Part shown: positions 35,436-39,381 of the stretch, piece by piece
Position numbering within the stretch: position 1 is the first letter of the stretch
Layout: the number at the start of each line of letters is the position of its first letter
NCBI GenBank assembly: GCA_029262055.1
Contig: JAJDAD010000018.1
Location: 1-39,381 of the forward strand
Direction of reading: 5' to 3'
Length of the DNA stretch: 39,381 nucleotides
From: Candidatus Zhuqueibacterota bacterium
GTDB lineage: Bacteria > Zhuqueibacterota > Zhuqueibacteria > Oceanimicrobiales > Oceanimicrobiaceae
Notes under the pieces: generated by a model
Seen by the model: only the letters and a program-made list of their open reading frames with translations
Told to the model about the DNA's origin: nothing
The model's database searches: none
Made by a program: the position numbers and the translations under genes

Positions 35436-36581
35436 ATGCCACACCAATTCTCTCAAGACTTTGGCCCCTTCGATGGAACCATCTGGCTCAACTGTGCCCA
35501 TCAGGGGCCGTTGCCGCGTATAGCTGCTTCTGCAGCGTATGAGGCTATCAGGTGGAAAATTGCGCCACACCATATTGCTACACTCGAACGCTTCGATGAG
35601 GTGCCACAGCGGCTCAAACACCTGCTAGGACAACTGGTTAGTGCTTCTCCCGATAACATCATTTTAGGAAATAGTGCTTCGTACGGTTTGCATTTGCTCG
35701 CAAACGGTATTCCCTGGCAAGCAGGAGATGAAATCGTCCTGATGCAGGGTGATTTTCCCTCAGATATTTTCCCATGGCTTGCCCTAAAACAACAGGGGGT
35801 CAGGATTCGCTTGATCAAGCCACATCATCATGTATTGCAAGTCGACGAACTGGCAGCGAATCTAACGCCATCAACGCGGTTGTTTTGTACTACATGGGTT
35901 CATTCCTTTTCAGGTTACACCGTGGATGTTCGAGCCCTGGGTGAAGTCTGCCGTCGAAATGGTATAACTTTCGTCCTTAATTGCTCTCAAGCTCTGGGCA
36001 CATTGCCGCTTGATGTTTCAACTGCCCCCATCGATGCGTTGGTGTGTGTCGGTTTCAAGTGGTTGTGTGGCCCATATGGAACTGGTTTTTGTTGGATGCG
36101 ACCAGAATTGCTTAAGTCGCTAAACTATAATCAAGCCTATTGGTTAACTATGCAGGCGGAAAATGCCTTGGCCAAACCACAGAATGAGATTGCTCTCCCG
36201 ACGGAGCGTGGAGCAGAGACGTACGATGTTTTTGGAACAGCTAATTTCTTTAATTTCTGCTCATGGATTGCTGCAATTGAATATTTGCTCGGTGTCGGAA
36301 TTGAGCAGATCAATGTTCATAATGACAACCTCGTTTCGCGTTTGATTGACGGATTAGATCAAGACAAATACGATTTGCTTAGCCCATACACGGGAGATAG
36401 CCGTTCGACACTGGTGTTCATTTCTCATAAACAACCAGACCGTAATGGGGCGATCCATGAAACACTACAACGTGAAGGCATCTACACTTCACTCCGGATG
36501 GGTAGCATACGTTTTTCTCCTCATCTATACAATACTCCGGAAGACATAGATCGTGCGTTATCGGTCTTACACGCAACTTAA
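35436..36581 (+). CDS. Class V aminotransferase-like PLP protein
   Basis: The protein has 381 residues from the ATG at 35436, chosen because AAGGAG lies 4 bases upstream; an earlier ATG at 35391 has no site. It has the fold-type I layout of isopenicillin N epimerase/cysteine desulfurase relatives. The PLP lysine is in CVGFKWLCGPYGTGF (K208). A phosphate-pocket segment ILGNSASYGLHLLAN lies near the start. The position that normally holds the Asp contacting the pyridine nitrogen reads VLNCSQALGTLPLDV, with Asn (N182) in place of Asp. This may weaken ordinary PLP chemistry. The substrate is unknown, and no partner gene is next to it. Confidence 0.85.
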   Translation: MPHQFSQDFGPFDGTIWLNCAHQGPLPRIAASAAYEAIRWKIAPHHIATLERFDEVPQRLKHLLGQLVSASPDNIILGNSASYGLHLLANGIPWQAGDEIVLMQGDFPSDIFPWLALKQQGVRIRLIKPHHHVLQVDELAANLTPSTRLFCTTWVHSFSGYTVDVRALGEVCRRNGITFVLNCSQALGTLPLDVSTAPIDALVCVGFKWLCGPYGTGFCWMRPELLKSLNYNQAYWLTMQAENALAKPQNEIALPTERGAETYDVFGTANFFNFCSWIAAIEYLLGVGIEQINVHNDNLVSRLIDGLDQDKYDLLSPYTGDSRSTLVFISHKQPDRNGAIHETLQREGIYTSLRMGSIRFSPHLYNTPEDIDRALSVLHAT

Positions 36582-36720
36582 CTAACTAAACTGATGAAAT
36601 TGTGAAATGAACCGCCGTGTGATGATGCCGCCCGACTATCGGCTGCAACCGAATTGCTACCGCCGCATTTTTCCAGTACTCCTTGCTGGTTGTGTTAGCT
36701 GCAAGGGAGTCACACTTTTG

Positions 36721-36740
36721 CCCGCCCGCAATCGGGCGGG
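36721..36740. repeat. GC-rich hairpin, possible REP
   Basis: CCCGCCCG at 36721-36728 pairs with CGGGCGGG at 36733-36740 across a CAAT loop. It sits just upstream of the RAYT relic, where REP sequences usually lie. Its sequence differs from the palindromes at 31149 and 33746. Confidence 0.5.
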
Positions 36741-36817
36741 TGGCCAGGACGTAAACTGAAAGGGTGTGGCACGTGTCTTTTAGGCCGTGCCTTTTGCCGC
36801 ACAATCCAGCGCTTGTG

Positions 36818-36943
36818 ATGGATTCCAGGAACAAAGGGCAACCCAGGAAGACGGTCAAGCACTATAATACGCCGGGGCATGCACATGAGTTGACCTTTTC
36901 ATGTTACACGCTCGGCGTGCGAATGAGAGGCAAAGAATTCTAA
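36818..36943 (+). pseudogene. REP-associated tyrosine transposase (RAYT), N-terminal relic
   Basis: ATG at 36818 opens a frame containing KHYNTPGHAHELTFSCY, which is the characteristic start of RAYT (TnpA_REP, Y1-transposase) proteins. After this block the frame becomes unrelated (TLGVRMRGKEF) and stops at 36941. The catalytic HUH and Tyr region is absent, so the gene is truncated. RAYTs are single-copy domesticated transposases thought to spread REP palindromes; a relic near REP-like repeats fits that picture. Confidence 0.75.
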
Positions 36944-37057
36944 AGCTGGGTGACGCGTGCCTTTTACTGCCCTGCCGCCGGTGACGCCACATTCATCCCC
37001 CACACCCTAGAGAACATCGGGTAAGACGCCGGGTCTGACTCGTGCATGAGGTGGTAG

Positions 37058-37129
37058 CCTCTGCTCACAGGGGATTTCTTGGTGAGAAAGGTAGGTGGGC
37101 GTAAATCCCCTGCGAGCATTGAGCACGGG
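37058..37129. repeat. Structured repeat, copy 2 (72 bases)
   Basis: The same architecture as copy 1: CAGGGGATTT (37068-37077) pairs exactly with AAATCCCCTG (37103-37112), and the outer CCTCTGCTC (37058-37066) pairs with GAGCACGGG (37121-37129) with two mismatches. A run of 32 bases (37094-37125) is identical to 35066-35097 in copy 1. Confidence 0.8.
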
Positions 37130-37163
37130 GCACAGAGTGGCGTGGCCGGGCCACCCGCCTAGT

Positions 37164-37183
37164 ATTCTGACTTAATTCAGAAT
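37164..37183. other. Hairpin overlapping GntP stop codon
   Basis: ATTCTGA (37164-37170) pairs with TCAGAAT (37177-37183). The TAA stop of the minus-strand permease lies in the loop. On the minus strand a GTGGCC palindrome follows but no U-run, so termination is uncertain. Confidence 0.4.
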
Positions 37184-38494
37184 CCTGGTAAGAAGAAAAA
37201 TAACCATAATGCCAGTTACACCCTGAGCGAGCGTCGCCAGGGTTTGACACCTCAGAGCAGTGGATGTGTCCATGTTGGAGAATTGCGCTACCACCCAGAA
37301 ATAGCTGTCGTTCACGTGTGAAACCGTCATGGCCCCGGCTCCAATTGCGAGCACACAAAGCGCTTTTCCTATCTCAGAGGAAAGACCCAAAGAATCGAGT
37401 AGTGGAGAAACCAGCGCTGCCGTGGTAATAATGGCAACTGTGGAAGAACCTTGCGCCGATTTCAGCACCGCGGCAATTAAGAACGGCAGAAAAATACCGA
37501 CATGCCAGGTTGACATCAATTGTCCGAGGGTATCGCCAAGATCGGTGGCTCTTAAAACATTGCCAAAAGCGCCGCCTGCGCCTGTGATCAAAATGATAGC
37601 ACCGGCATTTTTCAGTCCGAGCGCAACCCAGTCAAAAGCAGCGTCACCGGTGTCTTTCTTTTTTAGAAAGAATGCCGTGAAAACGCCCAGCATCAATGCC
37701 ACGATCGGATGACCAACAACTCCCATTGCTGCTTGCATGAATCCCTTTCCTAAGGGGGCTGTCGGGTATTCGGCTACCGATTTAAGTGTGATTAATAGTA
37801 TCGGGAGAAGAATCGGTGCAAATGACTTCATAACGCCAGGACTGCGGGGATGCTCTTCGTCGGATGGTGGTAAATCGTGGGGCGTGATTTGAAATTTCAC
37901 ACTGTAAAACAACGCCCAGAGCAGTCCTGCCGCCGCCGACGGAATTGCTACGACTAGGCCGAGCAATAAAACCACGCCAATGTCTGCTCCCAACGCGGCG
38001 GCCGCGGCAAGCGGACCCGGCGTGGGTGGCACAAAAACATGTGTTGCATAAAGTCCGGTCGCCAACGCAACAGCGAGGACAGACAAAGAAAGCCCGGTTT
38101 TTTTACTCAGCGCTCTATTCAGAGTTGAAAGGACCACAAAGCCCGAGTCGCAGAAGACCGGGATCGAAACTATGAAGCCGGTAAGACTCATCGCAAACGG
38201 CGCGCGCTTTTCTCCAACTAACTTCAAGATTGCTGTCGCCATGGTGTGCGCGCCGCCACTGCGTTCCAAAAATGTTCCGATAATAGTGCCAAAGGCGATC
38301 ACTATGCCGATGCTTTTTAATGTGCCGCCAAATCCCTCAGACATCTTGCCCACTACCACTTGCGCATCCAATCCGTCGGAAAAACCCATTGCCAGGGCCG
38401 CGAGCAAGAGCGATAGAAACGGGTGCAACCTGAACTTTGTTGTGGAAATGACAATCGCTGCTATAACTATGATCAGCAATATTAGAGTGGACAT
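37172..38494 (-). CDS. GntP-family gluconate/carboxylate permease
   Basis: This 440-residue inner-membrane protein has about 12 hydrophobic segments. GntP signatures include IAFGTIIGTFLERSGGA, SIPVFCDSGFVVL, FVPPTPGPLAAAAALGADIG and TVAIITTAALVSPLL-type blocks in the C-terminal half. The family imports gluconate, D-serine or related hydroxy acids with protons. GGGAG precedes the ATG at 38494. It stands alone; no gluconate kinase or sugar-acid enzyme is adjacent, so the substrate is open. The aldo/keto reductase 2.3 kb away is on the opposite strand and not obviously linked. Confidence 0.95.
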   Translation of the reverse strand: MSTLILLIIVIAAIVISTTKFRLHPFLSLLLAALAMGFSDGLDAQVVVGKMSEGFGGTLKSIGIVIAFGTIIGTFLERSGGAHTMATAILKLVGEKRAPFAMSLTGFIVSIPVFCDSGFVVLSTLNRALSKKTGLSLSVLAVALATGLYATHVFVPPTPGPLAAAAALGADIGVVLLLGLVVAIPSAAAGLLWALFYSVKFQITPHDLPPSDEEHPRSPGVMKSFAPILLPILLITLKSVAEYPTAPLGKGFMQAAMGVVGHPIVALMLGVFTAFFLKKKDTGDAAFDWVALGLKNAGAIILITGAGGAFGNVLRATDLGDTLGQLMSTWHVGIFLPFLIAAVLKSAQGSSTVAIITTAALVSPLLDSLGLSSEIGKALCVLAIGAGAMTVSHVNDSYFWVVAQFSNMDTSTALRCQTLATLAQGVTGIMVIFLLTRILN

Positions 38495-39237
38495 TCAAGG
38501 GCTCCCGGTTTAAGTTGAAGTCTTGTCGGAACTAGATTTCCTTATCAGATTTTGCGATCTTACCCGAGCATGAACGCACCGTTCCTGGCAAAATCTCCTG
38601 GAGGCCACGGTGGATAGCCTTCATGAAACACTCAAAAATCGGTGCAATGCTCAGGTTAATGCCTTCATTGATCCACTTAGTCGATTGTGCAAGCGGGGCA
38701 AAATTTGCCGCTACTTGTATTTTCCGCTGGCGGCTGGCCTTGAATTGGGGCTTCCCCAAGAAAGTGGACACAAGTTAAGCTAGTGTACTATCTTTTTCAA
38801 AAGGAAAAGGACGATACCTCCTATTGCCGAATGTCTTCTTTTTCGATTATAGAATATGTCAATAACTCCCGGGCCACAAAGGCCACGCTCCCGGGACTAA
38901 CCTAAAGAAACAGCGCCAGGCGCATATTATGCCGGACTGACTTTTTCATTGCTTCCCATGCCGGAGCCTTTTATCTTACTTCTTGTTCGTATCGGCGTTG
39001 TGTTGACGAAAGAGGGACCTGCAAATCGAAGCTCTCCTTCACCCACTCTGTGACCAGCCTGCTCCTTCCGGCAGACCATTCTTTAGGATCGGGTTCAACA
39101 GCACTTCTTCACATGCTTGTATATGCGAGTCCGCTTCGGGAGTGTTATGGAGATCTTCATATTATCCCTGTCAGGCGTGTTATACAGTTAGCTATTTGCG
39201 TAATCGTCCGGGCTCAATGATGAAAGGAGTGTGATTT
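38495..39237. other. Gap with no firm gene
   Basis: A minus-strand frame at 38532-38771 (79 codons from GTG) reads somewhat protein-like and starts at a GTGTCCACTTTCTTGGGG-type sequence reminiscent of insertion-sequence ends, but no family is recognised. CTCCCGGG occurs twice (38866-38873 and 38888-38895). The 12-mer CGGGACTAACCT at 38892-38903 is also found at 35021-35032, directly before structured repeat copy 1. Confidence 0.4.
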
Positions 39238-39312
39238 GTGAGTATTATGAAGAAAACTATAGAAATCCTAGTTGAACGAAGCAACGAGTTGCAAGTCTAT
39301 ATAAAGATGTAA
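39238..39312 (+). CDS. Possible 24-residue ORF (leader peptide?)
   Basis: GTG at 39238 is preceded by a strong AAAGGAG (39223-39229) and opens a 24-residue frame rich in Lys, Glu and Ile that ends VYIKM at TAA 39310-39312. It lies 18 bases before another possible start at 39331, so it could be a leader peptide or an independent small protein. Confidence 0.35.
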   Translation: MSIMKKTIEILVERSNELQVYIKM

Positions 39313-39330
39313 CTTAGGGGATTTGAAGAG

Positions 39331-39381
39331 ATGGGTGTTTGCAGGTTACATGATGTGAAATCGATGCGCAGGAAGGGCGGC
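39331..39381 (+). CDS. Possible partial gene at right edge
   Basis: ATG at 39331 opens a frame that stays open for 17 codons to the window end (MGVCRLHDVKSMRRKGG). A weak GAAGAG sits right before it. Too short to identify. Confidence 0.2.
   Translation, partial: MGVCRLHDVKSMRRKGG

Larger units (their letters stand above)
36582..37171. other. Gap with RAYT relic, hairpins and second structured repeat
   Basis: No intact gene. It contains a GC-rich hairpin (36721-36740), a truncated REP-associated transposase (36818-36943), copy 2 of the structured repeat (37058-37129) and a GTGGCC-G-GGCCAC palindrome near 37142-37154. CGTGCCTTTT occurs twice (near 36786 and 36955), which hints at further repeats. 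Confidence 0.6.

Noticed and set aside
37142-37183. GTGGCC palindrome and ATTCTGA hairpin as a terminator for the permease
   Set aside because: Neither is followed by a T-run in the minus-strand direction, so I list only a hairpin.
38532-38771. 79-codon minus-strand frame as a transposase fragment
   Set aside because: The start resembles insertion-sequence end sequence, but the translation matches no transposase motif I know.
1-39381. CRISPR arrays, rRNA and tRNA genes
   Set aside because: No regularly spaced repeats, no rRNA-like sequence and no cloverleaf with TTCGANNC-type signature were found by eye.

Overview
This window appears to come from a Gram-negative (diderm) bacterium of roughly balanced base composition. 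It encodes outer-membrane beta-barrels, RND pumps that need a periplasm, and several lipoproteins or signal-peptide proteins. The mix of a DUF5916/CBM9 barrel, a 'putative porin', a lipoprotein GH13 amylase and a class II DAHP synthase suggests an environmental, probably uncultivated lineage (FCB-group or KSB1/Calditrichota-like). That placement is a weak inference: no rRNA or other marker gene is present.

Layout, left to right. (1) 1-141: a fragment that looks like the end of an IS21-type element, with an AT-rich perfect hairpin. (2) 600-6736, minus strand: one probable operon. In transcription order it holds two paralogous secreted or anchored four-cysteine proteins, a peptidoglycan-binding HlyD-like adaptor, a MacB-like ATPase-permease fusion and a small membrane protein. 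The adaptor and the four-Cys proteins resemble parts of actinobacterial ABC export loci. (3) 6972-15936, minus strand: a heavy-metal-type RND cluster. It has two full-length CusA/CzcA-like pumps around a very short His-rich lipoprotein that matches only the C-terminal part of a normal adaptor, followed by an FnIII-like secreted protein and a porin. No full adaptor and no TolC-type channel is seen. (4) 16609-20134, minus: a secreted protein of unknown function and a DUF5916/CBM9 outer-membrane protein. (5) 20789-22866, plus: an OmpR-type regulator and a sensor kinase, divergent from (4) and plausibly the controller of the metal or envelope genes nearby. (6) 22986-24041, minus: a phytase-like beta-propeller. 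(7) 25163-26883, plus: a PAP2 phosphatase and a polyprenol/dolichol-kinase-like CTP kinase, an antagonistic lipid pair.

The right half (26.9-39.4 kb) is loosely packed and rich in decay. It holds an intact class II DAHP synthase preceded by a chimeric pseudogene (glycosyltransferase remnant joined to an ABC ATPase C-terminus). Intact islands follow: GH13 amylase, an AT-rich two-TM protein, an aldo/keto reductase, a class V aminotransferase-like protein and a GntP permease. Between them lie long gaps with REP-like palindromes, a truncated RAYT (REP-associated tyrosine transposase), a pirin C-terminal remnant, two copies of a roughly 72-base structured repeat and several compound hairpins.

The best candidates for something undescribed are the double RND pump with a mini-adaptor, the actinobacterial-style ABC exporter with twin four-Cys proteins in a diderm, and the paired structured repeat next to RAYT/pirin debris. 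No rRNA, tRNA or CRISPR array was seen.
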